Positions 7,564 through 17,036 of a stretch of 36,887 nt of DNA are shown here, one piece after another. The notes under the pieces are model-generated. The model worked only from the letters and a program-made list of their open reading frames with translations. It did not search any database and was not told the DNA's origin. The stretch comes from Bacteroidota bacterium (GTDB lineage Bacteria; Bacteroidota; Bacteroidia; 2-12-FULL-35-15): contig JAHEYB010000036.1 of assembly GCA_023251805.1 (NCBI GenBank), positions 1 to 36,887 of the forward strand, read 5' to 3'. How positions within the stretch are numbered: position 1 is the first letter of the stretch; each line of letters starts with the position of its first letter. Made by a program: the position numbers and the translations under genes.

Positions 7564-9615
7564 TTACCAAATTTTTACTCGTATTTTCTCGTCTCTATAC
7601 ATCTTATCGCCCTTCTTAATATTAAAGGCTTTGTAGAACTCATCCACATCTGAAAGCGGGCCATTGATGCGGAATTCAGCTGGTGAGTGAACATCACTCA
7701 TAATTTGTTTAGCGAGTGAAGCATCCGTCCTGTTTACCATCCAAGCATAAGCATAGGCTAAAAAGTACCGTTGGTCGGAAGTGTAACCATTTTCCAATTC
7801 TGTTGACTGCCCTTGTTTTGTTTTTTTGAATGCTTCATAGCCCATAATTACTCCTCCCAAATCAGCAATATTTTCTCCTTGTGTGTTTTCTCCCCTCACG
7901 TGCATGCTGTCTAATACAACATAGTTGTTAAACTGTTCAACGATTAGTTTTGTACGTGCAACAAATTGAGAGCGGTCAATAATTGTCCACCAATCAGATA
8001 GATTCCCATTTTCATCATACAAACTTCCTTGGTCATCAAACCCATGTGTTATTTCATGCCCAAATGTGGAACCACCTATAATGCCATACAAAACAGCATC
8101 ATCTGGCATTCTGCCCTCAAATCCAGGTACAATAATATTGCATGCTGGCACAACTATTTCATTGCTTGCAGGATTATAATATGCATTGTATGTTTGTGGA
8201 TACATGTCCCATTGGGTTCTATCAACAGGCTTTCCAAATTTATTTACCATAAAATTATAATCCCATTTTTCGATGTTGATGAGGTTTTGAAGATAATTGT
8301 CTCTGCTAATTTCTAAGCTCGACATGTCTTTCCATTTATCGGGATAACCTACTTTCATTACAATTTTATTTAATTTGCTCAACGCTTTTTCTTTGGTTAC
8401 AGCACTCATCCAATTAAGTTTTTTAATGTGCTCCGCATAAATATCACGAATATTGTTTCCTATTTCTAACAATTTTTCTTTTGTGCCTTTTGGCAAGCAT
8501 TCAACAACGTATATTTGCCCGATTAACTCTCCAAGTGATTCGTTGGTAATTTCCACAATCTCTTTCCAGCGAGGTTTTTGTTCTTTTATCCCATCTAAAA
8601 CCGTAGAATAGAAATAAAAATTTTGCTGCTCTAATTTTTTATTCATTCCACTCGCAAAACGGTCTATTAAATTCCATTTTAAATATATTTTCCAATCGTT
8701 GATGGATATTTTTTTAATGGCAGTTTCCAATTGTGTAAAAAATTCAGGTTGTCCTACAACAACAGAATCAATATTTTTTATTCCTAGTTGACTTAATGTT
8801 TGATCCCAGCTACCTGATGGGTTTATTTTATTGAGTGAAGCAACCGACATTTTATTGTAATTTTTATACGGATCTCTCAAATCCTCCATTTTCCTGGATG
8901 CTTTTGCAAGAATTGATTCTATTGACATAATAATAGCTCCATTTTTTTCTGACATACCTTTTTCTGTTCCGGTCAATTCAAACATTTTTTGAATGTGACC
9001 AGCATATTCTTTTCGGATATTGATTGTACGAGAATCGGTATTGAAATAATAATCACGCTCAGGTAAACCCAATCTTGTTTGCCCCAGATAAACTACATAT
9101 TGAGCACTATTTTTATCATCTTGTATAACAGAAAAAGCAAACAAGGCACGAATATTCATTTTGTGAAACTCAGCTACTCGAGTCAATAAATCACTATTGT
9201 TTTTTATCGCATCGATTTTTGAAAACTCTTCATTCAGAATGGAAAGTCCTGCTTTTTCAATGCTTGCAGTATCCATTCCGCTAAAATACAAGTCGCCAAT
9301 TTTTTGCTTATTGCTCCCTTTAGCTGCTTTAGTATCTGCTGCCGAAGCGACACATATTTTTCGGATGGATTCATTAATGGTATCTTGAATGGTATTAAAA
9401 ATACCATTGGCTTTTTCTGATGCGGGAATGGGGTGAGACTTAAACCAGCCATTATTTGCAAACAAGAAAAAATTCTCTCCCGGTGAAATGGAAGAATCAA
9501 TATGGGTGGTTATGGGATCAATAAAAGTTTCTTCTGTAGCTGCTTTTTTATCTGAATTGTTACAAGAATAAATAATTGCTAATAAAGCGATTGAGAATAA
9601 AAATGTTTTTTTCAT
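7564..9615 (-). CDS. M13-family metallopeptidase lipoprotein (PepO/neprilysin type)
   Basis: The 683-residue protein begins with a lipoprotein signal (MKKTFLFSIALLAIIYSC, acylation at Cys18), so it is anchored to a membrane facing the periplasm or outside. The zinc site is complete: His520-Glu521 and His524 in GHEITHGFDDQG, then the third ligand Glu581 and Asp585 in ENIADLGG. Substrate-binding NAYYNP and the C-terminal CxxW-type end (here MYRDEKIRVKIW without Cys) also fit the family. M13 enzymes cleave short peptides. It lies between gldA and metK on the same strand with 96 bp before metK. Confidence 0.95.
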   Translation of the reverse strand: MKKTFLFSIALLAIIYSCNNSDKKAATEETFIDPITTHIDSSISPGENFFLFANNGWFKSHPIPASEKANGIFNTIQDTINESIRKICVASAADTKAAKGSNKQKIGDLYFSGMDTASIEKAGLSILNEEFSKIDAIKNNSDLLTRVAEFHKMNIRALFAFSVIQDDKNSAQYVVYLGQTRLGLPERDYYFNTDSRTINIRKEYAGHIQKMFELTGTEKGMSEKNGAIIMSIESILAKASRKMEDLRDPYKNYNKMSVASLNKINPSGSWDQTLSQLGIKNIDSVVVGQPEFFTQLETAIKKISINDWKIYLKWNLIDRFASGMNKKLEQQNFYFYSTVLDGIKEQKPRWKEIVEITNESLGELIGQIYVVECLPKGTKEKLLEIGNNIRDIYAEHIKKLNWMSAVTKEKALSKLNKIVMKVGYPDKWKDMSSLEISRDNYLQNLINIEKWDYNFMVNKFGKPVDRTQWDMYPQTYNAYYNPASNEIVVPACNIIVPGFEGRMPDDAVLYGIIGGSTFGHEITHGFDDQGSLYDENGNLSDWWTIIDRSQFVARTKLIVEQFNNYVVLDSMHVRGENTQGENIADLGGVIMGYEAFKKTKQGQSTELENGYTSDQRYFLAYAYAWMVNRTDASLAKQIMSDVHSPAEFRINGPLSDVDEFYKAFNIKKGDKMYRDEKIRVKIW

Positions 9616-9680
9616 GTTTTGAGTAATAAAATTCTGTTTTGTTTTTGTTTTAAATGCAATTACTAAAAATGGCTAATGCA

Positions 9681-9703
9681 AACCTACCTAGTGCAGGCAG
9701 GTT
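9681..9703. repeat. Small hairpin repeat between gldA and the M13 gene
   Basis: AACCTACCT (9681-9689) and AGGCAGGTT (9695-9703) form an inverted repeat with 8 of 9 pairs and a 5-nt loop. It is followed by CGTATAT and then GATTCG, resembling the sequence at 23226-23260 (GCAGATTCGTAATTCG). It may act as a 3' hairpin of gldA or be a dispersed repeat; there is no T run. Confidence 0.4.
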
Positions 9704-9735
9704 CGTATATCTGAAAAAGATTCGCTATTTGTATA

Positions 9736-10644
9736 CTATTTTGTTAAATGTTTAAAAACATCTTCTAGTTTTTGTTCTTCTTTGTGTAGTGTTAAAACAG
9801 CTAAATTATTTTGAACTGCATATTGAAAAATATCAGGGCGAATGTCTTTGTCGGTATGCGCCTCAATTTTCCATGTATTTCCGTTTATTTGTTGAGCATC
9901 GTGAACACCATTTATTTTTTTTAAAGAATTCCGACTTGTTTCTTTGTCGAATTCAACTGTAATAAATTGTTTGTTTTTTGTTTGAGTGTTTTGAATAACC
10001 GATGTAATATCGTTCGCCACAATTTGTCCGTTGTTTACAATTATTACTCTGTCGCAAACAGCTTCCACTTCTTGCATAATGTGTGTGGAAAGCATTACTG
10101 TTTTTTGTTTTCCTACTTTAATTATCAGGTTACGAATTTCTTCCAATTGATTTGGGTCTAATCCAGTTGTAGGTTCATCTAAAATTAAAACTTTAGGATC
10201 GTGAATCATCGCTTGTGCCAAACCCACTCGTTGTCGATAACCTTTTGAAAGTGCTCCTATTTTCTTTTTCTGTTCAATTTGTAGCCCCGTTATCTCAATC
10301 ATCTCGGCTATTCGTGATTTTACATTTTTAAGATGATGTAGACCCGAAATAAACTCTAAATATTCCTTCACATACATATCTAAATACAGGGGATTGTGTT
10401 CGGGCAAGTAACCAACATTTTTTCTAACATCTAAGCTTTGCTCCGAAACATCAAATCCGCAAACCGATGCCGAGCCGGATGTTTGAGGAATGAAACAAGT
10501 TAAAATTTTCATCATGGTAGATTTTCCTGCTCCGTTTGGGCCAAGAAAACCAACAATTTCACCAGAGTTTACTTCAAAGGATACATCGTTCAATGCATTT
10601 TGATTACCGTACGTTTTTGTTATATTATTTACTTTAATAGACAT
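9736..10644 (-). CDS. gldA: ABC transporter ATP-binding protein GldA
   Basis: The 302 residues show Walker A GPNGAGKST (about 36-44), a Q-loop region reading VGYLPEHNPLYLDMYVKEYL, the ABC signature in the GldA-like form LSKGYRQR, Walker B LILDEPTTGLDP, and the H-loop STH. The YLPEHNPLYLDMYVKEY segment and the 300-residue length are characteristic of GldA, the ATPase of the GldAFG transporter needed for gliding in Flavobacterium. The permease partners gldF and gldG are not in this window, which is common because they are often encoded elsewhere. It is a cytoplasmic nucleotide-binding subunit. A related non-gliding ABC ATPase remains possible. Confidence 0.85.
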   Translation of the reverse strand: MSIKVNNITKTYGNQNALNDVSFEVNSGEIVGFLGPNGAGKSTMMKILTCFIPQTSGSASVCGFDVSEQSLDVRKNVGYLPEHNPLYLDMYVKEYLEFISGLHHLKNVKSRIAEMIEITGLQIEQKKKIGALSKGYRQRVGLAQAMIHDPKVLILDEPTTGLDPNQLEEIRNLIIKVGKQKTVMLSTHIMQEVEAVCDRVIIVNNGQIVANDITSVIQNTQTKNKQFITVEFDKETSRNSLKKINGVHDAQQINGNTWKIEAHTDKDIRPDIFQYAVQNNLAVLTLHKEEQKLEDVFKHLTK

Positions 10645-10668
10645 TTTTTTGATTGTGTAATGATTATC

Positions 10669-10763
10669 CCAACGAATTACGAATCTATACGAATGTACGA
10701 AATACTAATAATCGGTAAACATTGGCAATTCGTATTTTTCGTATTTTTTTCTTAATTCGTTGG
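10669..10763. repeat. Long palindromic repeat with CGAATTACGAA core, copy 1
   Basis: Outer arms CCAACGAATTA (10669-10679) and TAATTCGTTGG (10753-10763) are perfect complements, and inner arms ATACGAAT (10687-10694) and ATTCGTAT (10728-10735) nest between them, so the 95-bp unit folds into a long imperfect hairpin. It contains the 11-mer CGAATTACGAA at 10673-10683, shared with 23232-23242 and 32546-32646. It fills much of the gap between gldA and rsgA, which are divergent. Confidence 0.75.
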
Positions 10764-10852
10764 AGTTAGAATGTTTGTAAAGATTCGTGATTTCTACCTA
10801 CAAAGCTAATTCTTTTTGATAAATTTGATGCTGAAAAAATGTTAAACGGCAA

Positions 10853-11782
10853 ATGCAAGGTGTTGTAATTAAATCTACGGGTAGTTGGTATACTGTTCTT
10901 TCGCAGAGCGGGACTATTGAATGCAGAATAAAAGGCGTTTTCAGGATAAAAGGTATTAAAACTACCAACCCAATTGCTGTTGGAGACAATGTTGATTTTG
11001 AAATGGAGGCGGATGGAAGAGGAGTAATTCATGCCATTGACGATCGCAAAAATTACATTATTCGTAAATCCATTAATCTTTCCAAGCAATCGCATATTCT
11101 AGCGGCTAATGTTGACCAAGCAATGTTAGTAGTTACTTTGGCTTTTCCTCGTACATCAGCCGGTTTTATTGACAGATTTTTGCTTACAGCAGAAGCCTAT
11201 CACATTCCCACAAAAATTATTTTTAATAAAATTGATTTGTTTGCGGATGATGAAAAAGCGATGCTCGACTTAAATAATTTTATAGCTGTTTACGAACGAA
11301 TTGGATATTCGTGTTACAAAGTTTCAGCTACTGAAAAAATTGCGATTGAAGAATTAAAAAAATTAACAAAAGGAAAAACAACTTTAATATCCGGACATTC
11401 AGGAGTTGGAAAATCTACGTTGGTGAATGCAATAGATTCAAATTTGGATTTAAAAGTGGGTGAAATTTCTAATGCTCATAATAAAGGAAAACATACCACT
11501 ACTTTTGCAGAGATGCATCCTTTGAGTTATGGCGGTTTTATTATTGATACACCGGGAATCAAAGAGCTAGGCTTGGTTGATATGGAAAAAGAAGAGATTG
11601 GCGATTATTTTCCAGAAATGCACACCATTAAAAATGACTGCAAATTTAATAATTGCATTCACTTGAATGAACCCAAATGCGCAATAATTTCAGCTGTTGA
11701 AAAGGGTGAAATAGCTTTGTCGCGGTACAATAGTTATGTGAGTATTATTAGTGGAGAAGAGTTAGATGTCACTTATGAGTAA
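10853..11782 (+). CDS. rsgA: Ribosome small subunit-dependent GTPase RsgA
   Basis: RsgA (YjeQ) is a circularly permuted GTPase that checks late 30S maturation. The 309 residues run OB-fold (about 1-75), then GTPase motifs in permuted order: G4 NKIDLF (125-130), G5 SAT (158-160), G1 GHSGVGKST (181-189), G2 region KHTTTFAEM and G3 DTPG (232-235). A C-terminal zinc knuckle follows, with Cys263, Cys268, His270 and Cys276. All key residues are present and length is normal. A TAAATTTG element 24 nt upstream of the ATG fits the -7 box. dtd follows on the same strand after a repeat-filled gap. Confidence 0.96.
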   Translation: MQGVVIKSTGSWYTVLSQSGTIECRIKGVFRIKGIKTTNPIAVGDNVDFEMEADGRGVIHAIDDRKNYIIRKSINLSKQSHILAANVDQAMLVVTLAFPRTSAGFIDRFLLTAEAYHIPTKIIFNKIDLFADDEKAMLDLNNFIAVYERIGYSCYKVSATEKIAIEELKKLTKGKTTLISGHSGVGKSTLVNAIDSNLDLKVGEISNAHNKGKHTTTFAEMHPLSYGGFIIDTPGIKELGLVDMEKEEIGDYFPEMHTIKNDCKFNNCIHLNEPKCAIISAVEKGEIALSRYNSYVSIISGEELDVTYE

Positions 11783-11788
11783 TTTTTT

Positions 11789-11867
11789 ACCGCTGAGAAA
11801 AATTGAGAAAAATAGGGCCGCTGAGCGCTCTGCACTTCTCTGCGAAAGTCTCCGCGTACTCTGCGGT
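11789..11867. repeat. CCGCAGAG-type repeat between rsgA and dtd
   Basis: The gap is GC-rich compared with its surroundings and is bounded by ACCGCTGAG (11789-11797) and CTCTGCGGT (11859-11867), inverted with 8 of 9 matches. It contains further CTGAGCG, CTCTGCAC and TCTCTGCG motifs that read as variations of one short word. This resembles the CGCAGAG-rich dispersed intergenic repeats I recall from many bacterial genomes; the recollection is unchecked. Confidence 0.5.
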
Positions 11868-11879
11868 TAATTTTTTATT

Positions 11880-12368
11880 ATGAAAGCAGTTATTCAACGT
11901 GTCACAAAAGCATCTGTTACCATCGATGGAAAAGTAACAAGTTCCATAGGTTTGGGATTGTTGATTTTGCTGGGAATTGAAGAAGCTGATACATCTGAAG
12001 ATATTGAATGGTTGAGTGGAAAAATAATTAATCTCAGAATATTTAATGATACAGAAGGTGTAATGCCCGCCCGACCGGATGGCTCCCGTCATTCGGGCGG
12101 GAATGTCTCAGTGAAAGATGCAAGTGGAGATATTATTTTGGTTTCTCAATTCACATTGCATGCCTCAACAAAAAAAGGAAACCGCCCTTCTTATATTAAA
12201 GCAGCGCGACCGGAAATAGCTATTCCCCTCTACGAAAAAATGATTGCTCAATTGCAAACGGATTTAGGAAAAAGTATTCAAACAGGAACTTTCGGAGCGG
12301 ATATGAAAGTGGAATTGTTGAATGATGGTCCGGTGACGATTGTGATTGATAGTAAGAATAGAGAATAG
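11880..12368 (+). CDS. dtd: D-aminoacyl-tRNA deacylase with a 12-residue insert
   Basis: Dtd removes D-amino acids mischarged onto tRNA. The 162 residues contain MKAVIQRVTKASV at the start, the catalytic SQFTL (around Thr92), KKGNRPS, and the cross-subunit Gly150-Pro151 motif NDGPVT. Family members are about 150 residues. The excess is exactly residues 63-74 (PARPDGSRHSGG) between TEGVM and NVSVKD, where E. coli Dtd reads EGKMNLNV without a gap. These 36 nt are a GC-rich palindrome (12066-12101) inserted in frame. The flanking motifs are intact, so the enzyme may tolerate the loop. Confidence 0.93.
   Translation: MKAVIQRVTKASVTIDGKVTSSIGLGLLILLGIEEADTSEDIEWLSGKIINLRIFNDTEGVMPARPDGSRHSGGNVSVKDASGDIILVSQFTLHASTKKGNRPSYIKAARPEIAIPLYEKMIAQLQTDLGKSIQTGTFGADMKVELLNDGPVTIVIDSKNRE
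12066..12101. repeat. 36-bp palindromic element inserted in frame in dtd
   Basis: CCCGCCCGA (12066-12074) and TCGGGCGGG (12093-12101) are a perfect 9-bp inverted repeat around 18 nt. By eye 28 of 36 bases are G or C, against a clearly AT-rich host gene. Its limits coincide with codon boundaries and with the 12-residue excess of the protein, so it behaves like a discrete insertion that preserved the frame. Confidence 0.85.
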
Positions 12369-12442
12369 ACAGTTTTCAGTCGACAAAAAAAGTAAAACAA
12401 TTTTTCTTTGTCAATTGTCTACTTCTTCTAATTGTCTAATGC

Positions 12443-13684
12443 CTATTCAAACCTCAATGCCTCAATAGGATCCAACTTTGATGCTTTAATCGCAGGATAA
12501 ATTCCGGCAATAGTTCCAACAAACAAGCAAAGAATAATACTCATAATTATCCAAGCCCAAGGAATTATGAAATTACTGTCTAGTGCAAAGGCCAGCAAAT
12601 TCCCTGCAATAATTCCAAATAATGTTCCGAAGAAACCTCCTAATTGGCATATCACAAGCGCTTCCACTAAAAATTGGCTTCGGATTGCTTTTTTTGTTGC
12701 ACCCATTGCTTTTCTGATTCCTATTTCTCTAGTTCTTTCAGAAACAGAGACCAGCATAATATTCATTAAGCCAATAGCCGCTCCCAATAAAGTAATGACT
12801 CCAATAATGGTTGCGCCAATAGTTACTTTTTGCATATTATCTATTAAAAGATTTGCAAGATTATCGCTTTTTGTAATTTCAAAATTATTTTCTTCTCCGG
12901 CATTTATTTTTCGAATCACTCTGAAAGTGCCTGTCGCTTCTCCAACTGCAGCTTCCATCAATTGAGAGCTACTACACATAATGTTAATCGTAAAAGTCAT
13001 ATTAGGGATGGAAAAATACTGACGAACATTGCTTAAGGGTAAAATCCCAATTTTGTCGCCACCAAAACCAACACTATTCCCTTTTGATTTTAATGTACCA
13101 ATAATTCGATATTTTCCACTTCCTATCGTAATTATTTTATCAATCGGATCTTGTTTTTTAGTAAACAATGCATCAATAACTTCTTTTCCTAAAATTACTA
13201 CATGACTGCCATACAAAATTTCATTTGCCGAAAAATTTCTGCCTTTTTCCAATTCATATCCCGAAGTAGCCATATAATTTTCGTCACCGCCAAATACTCT
13301 GATATTGGGATTGGTTTTTTTTGACTCGAACTTTAAAGTAGAAGCTCCCGAAGCAAAAGTTGAAACAGAAGGCTTGGCTGGGAAATTATAAGCTTTACTG
13401 AAATCAATAGCCTCTTGATAAGTAATGTTGCGAAATTTTTTCGGCCTCTTACCATTTCTGCCAATCCTAACCGTCATTTCTCTATTTCGAATGGTGAACG
13501 TATTGGCTCCCATGTTGGTAAAATTACTGTTGATAGAGGATTTTAAAGCATCAATGCAAGTGAGTGTCCCAACTAAGGACATAATGCCAATTGTAATTAT
13601 TAATATGGTTAAGATTGTCCTTAATAACTGGCTTCGAATTGCTCGTAGCGATATTTTGATATTTTCTCTTAAAACAGAAGCCAT
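12443..13684 (-). CDS. ABC transporter permease, MacB/FtsX type
   Basis: The 413-residue protein has the MacB plan: a short cytoplasmic N-terminus, one transmembrane helix at about 22-44, a large periplasmic MacB_PCD domain (about 45-280) with FTIRNREMTVRIGRNGKR near its start and MTFTINIMCSSSQLMEAAV later, then three helices at about 283-310, 330-360 and 378-402 with the FtsX signature VSERTREIGIRKAMGATKKAI. It ends YPAIKASKLDPIEALRFE, as the family does. Such permeases work with an ATPase of the LolD/MacB class in mechanotransmission, lipoprotein or peptide export. No matching ATPase or membrane-fusion gene is adjacent, so the substrate is unknown. Confidence 0.9.
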   Translation of the reverse strand: MASVLRENIKISLRAIRSQLLRTILTILIITIGIMSLVGTLTCIDALKSSINSNFTNMGANTFTIRNREMTVRIGRNGKRPKKFRNITYQEAIDFSKAYNFPAKPSVSTFASGASTLKFESKKTNPNIRVFGGDENYMATSGYELEKGRNFSANEILYGSHVVILGKEVIDALFTKKQDPIDKIITIGSGKYRIIGTLKSKGNSVGFGGDKIGILPLSNVRQYFSIPNMTFTINIMCSSSQLMEAAVGEATGTFRVIRKINAGEENNFEITKSDNLANLLIDNMQKVTIGATIIGVITLLGAAIGLMNIMLVSVSERTREIGIRKAMGATKKAIRSQFLVEALVICQLGGFFGTLFGIIAGNLLAFALDSNFIIPWAWIIMSIILCLFVGTIAGIYPAIKASKLDPIEALRFE

Positions 13685-13777
13685 TTTCAGGTATAGAACT
13701 ACAAAATTAGCAAACTAATTGATTGGAAAGACTTTTAGACGTGGGAGTTTCGAATTTGATATTTTTATGGTATAAAA

Positions 13778-13810
13778 TTGGCTATAAATCGCTACAAAAA
13801 TGTATCTTTA
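13778..13810 (+). promoter_or_regulatory. Likely promoter of the ankyrin-repeat gene
   Basis: TTG at 13778-13780 is followed after 22 nt by TATCTTTA (13803-13810), one mismatch from TAnnTTTG. The start site would fall near 13816, about 20 nt before the ATG at 13838. This argues against an in-frame ATG at 13778 being the start. Confidence 0.5.
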
Positions 13811-13837
13811 TATCGTCTTTCAAAAAACAATCATCTG

Positions 13838-14713
13838 ATGTCCCAAAAATATTCATTCTTTAAAGTCATAGCCTTTCTGCTCGTTCTTCTTACAGCAAGT
13901 TCTTCTGTTTTTTCTCAAGCTAAAAAACCTGCGGCAGGTGCAAAAGCTGCTCCGGCTCCAAAAGTATCAGCAAAAGGTACTTTGGCAGCAGATATGGATT
14001 GTACTGTTAAATTGAATGGTGCAGCAAAAGTTATCAGTTTGAAAGCTTATACTCCCTTGGATGTAATTTTAAAAGTAGGTGATAATAGTATTGAGGCTCA
14101 ATCTGTAGATAAAAAAGCAAATTACCGCAATACAATTATTGGCGTTGCTGGTACAACAACCATTGTAGAAATTTCATTTTTTGACGACTCCAAATTTTTA
14201 GATTATATAAAAACCGGAAACGTAAATATGGCCGAAACAGCCATCAAAAAAAATCCTGGGTTGGCAACCAATGAAGATGGATTGTTGGTTACTTCTCCGC
14301 TTCAAATTGCTATTGAAAATTCTCAACCCGAAATGGTCACTTATTTGATGGGCAAAGGTGCCAGCTTTTTAAAACCGGAAAATATTTATCCCTTACATCT
14401 TTCTATTAAATATGCCTCTGCTATTAAACCTTCAAAAGACAAGCCGGCTCCTGATAAACTTTTAGCCGATTTATTTTTGAGCAAAGGATGCAAAATTACC
14501 GATAAAGATGACGGTGGAAACACCCCATTGCATTGTGCTGTAAGAGCCGGAAAATTTGATATGGTTGCTATGTTGGTAAAAATGGGCGCTGATGTAAATG
14601 CAAAAAACGATTTTGATGATACTCCAATGAAAATTGCTGAAGACAAGGGGTTGATTACCATTATTAGTTTTTTAGCAGCAAATGGAGCCACACAAACAAA
14701 AAAATCGGAATAA
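13838..14713 (+). CDS. Secreted ankyrin-repeat protein
   Basis: Starting at the ATG at 13838 gives 291 residues with a signal peptide (MSQKYSFFKVIAFLLVLL..., cleavage near VFSQA) directly at the N-terminus. A low-complexity Ala/Lys/Pro linker (about 28-45) and a small beta-rich module follow. From about 118 to the end there are ankyrin repeats, best seen in GGNTPLHCAVRAGKFDMVAM and then GADVNAKNDFDDTP. An upstream ATG at 13778 would bury the signal peptide 20 residues in and precede the -7 element. Ankyrin repeats bind proteins, so a periplasmic or surface adaptor is likely. It lies 32 bp upstream of the aconitase gene, perhaps co-transcribed. Confidence 0.85.
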   Translation: MSQKYSFFKVIAFLLVLLTASSSVFSQAKKPAAGAKAAPAPKVSAKGTLAADMDCTVKLNGAAKVISLKAYTPLDVILKVGDNSIEAQSVDKKANYRNTIIGVAGTTTIVEISFFDDSKFLDYIKTGNVNMAETAIKKNPGLATNEDGLLVTSPLQIAIENSQPEMVTYLMGKGASFLKPENIYPLHLSIKYASAIKPSKDKPAPDKLLADLFLSKGCKITDKDDGGNTPLHCAVRAGKFDMVAMLVKMGADVNAKNDFDDTPMKIAEDKGLITIISFLAANGATQTKKSE

Positions 14714-14745
14714 AAATTTTTAAACTAAAACAATAAATAAAAATT

Positions 14746-17013
14746 ATGGCTTTTGACATTGATATGATTCGGTCGCTTTATGAAAAGTTACCTTCTCAAA
14801 TTGAAGCAGCACGCAAATTAATTGGTCGTCCGCTTACACTCACCGAAAAAATTCTTTACTCTCATTTACATCTTGAACAAAAACCGGAAAACTTTCAAAG
14901 AGGGAAATCGTATGTTGATTTTGCCCCTGATAGAGTTGCCATGCAAGATGCAACAGCCCAAATGGCCTTGTTGCAATTTATGCAATCGGGTCGTCCTAAA
15001 GTAGCTGTTCCTTCTACCGTTCACTGTGATCACTTGATTACTGCGAAAGAAGGCGCTGCAACAGATTTGGCTTTTGCTACTAAAGAAAGTAAAGAAGTAT
15101 TTGATTTTTTAGGTTCTGTTTCTAACAAATATGGAATTGGTTTTTGGAAACCAGGTGCAGGAATTATTCACCAGGTAGTTTTAGAAAACTATGCTTTCCC
15201 TGGTGGAATGATGATTGGTACAGATTCACACACAGTAAATGCCGGTGGATTGGGTATGATTGCAATTGGTGTTGGTGGAGCAGATGCTTGTGATGTAATG
15301 GCTGGTTTGGCTTGGGAATTAAAAATGCCAAAATTAATTGGTGTTAAATTAACTGGAAAATTAAACGGCTGGACCGCCCCCAAAGATGTGATTTTAAAAG
15401 TAGCGGGTATCTTAACTGTTAAAGGTGGAACCGATGCTGTTGTTGAATATTTTGGTGACGGTGCTATTTCCATGAGCTGCACGGGCAAAGGAACTATTTG
15501 TAATATGGGTGCCGAAATTGGTGCTACCACTTCTACATTCGGTTACGATGCTTCTATGGAGCGTTATTTAAAAGCTACCGGTCGTGCCGATGTTGCTGAA
15601 CTTGCCAATAAGGTAAAAGAACATTTAACTGGAGATGCTGATGTTTACGCGAATCCGGAAAAATACTTTGATCAGGTAATTGAAATTGATTTGTCAACGC
15701 TTGAGCCACATGTAAACGGACCCTTCACTCCAGATTTAGCAACGCCAATTTCTAAATTAAAAGAAGAGGCTATTAAAAATGGTTGGCCTTTAAAAATTTC
15801 AGTTGGTTTGTTAGGTTCTTGCACCAATTCCTCTTACGAAGATATTTCTCGCGCAGTGAGTTTGGCTAAACAAGTTTCTTCAAAAAATTTAAAAGCAAAG
15901 GCCGAATACCTAATTAATCCAGGTTCTGAACAAATTCGTTTCACCATTAAACGTGATGGATTTTTGGATGTGTTCGACCAAATTGGTGCGAAAGTATTTA
16001 CAAATGCTTGCGGTCCATGTATTGGAATGTGGGATAGAATGGGTGCTGAGAAACAAGAAAAAAATACTATCATTCACTCATTCAACAGAAATTTTGCAAA
16101 ACGTGCCGATGGAAACCCAAACACATATGCATTTGTTGCTTCACCCGAAATTGTAACAGCAATGGCCATTGCAGGCGACTTAACTTTTAATCCTTTGACA
16201 GATTTTTTAACAAATGAAAAGGGAGAGAAAGTAAAATTAGATGCTCCAACTGGTGATGAACTACCAACAAAAGGGTTTGCTGTAGAGGATGCCGGGTACC
16301 AAGCTCCAGCTGCTGATGGTAGCAAAGTGAGTGTGGTGGTTTCTCCAACCTCTAGTCGTTTACAATTGTTAGATCCATTTGCCGCTTGGGAAGGTGTTGA
16401 TTTGAAAAGATTGAAATTATTAATCAAAGCAAAAGGGAAATGTACAACGGATCATATTTCTATGGCAGGGCCATGGTTGAAGTTCCGCGGACATTTAGAT
16501 AATATCTCTAATAATATGTTGATTGGTGCTGTAAACGCATTCAATGAAAAAACAGATAATGTTAAAAATCAATTAACAAACACTTATGATTCTGTTCCTA
16601 AAGTTCAACGCGCCTACAAAGCACAAAACATTGGTTCAATTGTAGTAGGTGATGAAAATTACGGGGAAGGTTCATCACGTGAACATGCTGCGATGGAACC
16701 TCGTCATTTAGGTGTGCGTGCTGTATTGGTAAAATCATTTGCTCGTATCCACGAAACAAATTTGAAAAAACAAGGAATGTTAGGTTTGACTTTCGCTGAT
16801 AAATCGGATTACGATAAAATAAAAGAAGACGATATAATTGATATTGTAGGTTTAACTTCTTTCGCTCCAAATACTCCTTTAACATTGGTGTTTAATCATG
16901 CTGATGGAAGCAAGGATGAAATAAAAGCAAATCATACATATAACGAACAACAAATCGAATGGTTCAAAGCAGGAGGTGCTTTAAATATTATTCGCGCAAA
17001 TGTGAAAGCGTAA
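14746..17013 (+). CDS. acn: Aconitate hydratase, mitochondrial type
   Basis: Aconitase interconverts citrate and isocitrate in the TCA cycle. The 755-residue length and the sequence are those of mitochondrial-type aconitase. The [4Fe-4S] cluster ligands are Cys359 in [12 protein letters not shown] and Cys422/Cys425 in [10 protein letters not shown]. Active-site landmarks include [12 protein letters not shown] and the C-terminal swivel-domain motif [17 protein letters not shown]. The gene ends in a perfect palindromic terminator at 17037-17071. The preceding ankyrin gene is on the same strand 32 bp away. No other TCA genes are adjacent. Confidence 0.96.
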   Translation: MAFDIDMIRSLYEKLPSQIEAARKLIGRPLTLTEKILYSHLHLEQKPENFQRGKSYVDFAPDRVAMQDATAQMALLQFMQSGRPKVAVPSTVHCDHLITAKEGAATDLAFATKESKEVFDFLGSVSNKYGIGFWKPGAGIIHQVVLENYAFPGGMMIGTDSHTVNAGGLGMIAIGVGGADACDVMAGLAWELKMPKLIGVKLTGKLNGWTAPKDVILKVAGILTVKGGTDAVVEYFGDGAISMSCTGKGTICNMGAEIGATTSTFGYDASMERYLKATGRADVAELANKVKEHLTGDADVYANPEKYFDQVIEIDLSTLEPHVNGPFTPDLATPISKLKEEAIKNGWPLKISVGLLGSCTNSSYEDISRAVSLAKQVSSKNLKAKAEYLINPGSEQIRFTIKRDGFLDVFDQIGAKVFTNACGPCIGMWDRMGAEKQEKNTIIHSFNRNFAKRADGNPNTYAFVASPEIVTAMAIAGDLTFNPLTDFLTNEKGEKVKLDAPTGDELPTKGFAVEDAGYQAPAADGSKVSVVVSPTSSRLQLLDPFAAWEGVDLKRLKLLIKAKGKCTTDHISMAGPWLKFRGHLDNISNNMLIGAVNAFNEKTDNVKNQLTNTYDSVPKVQRAYKAQNIGSIVVGDENYGEGSSREHAAMEPRHLGVRAVLVKSFARIHETNLKKQGMLGLTFADKSDYDKIKEDDIIDIVGLTSFAPNTPLTLVFNHADGSKDEIKANHTYNEQQIEWFKAGGALNIIRANVKA

Positions 17014-17036
17014 AAATATCAGATTTCAGATTTCAA

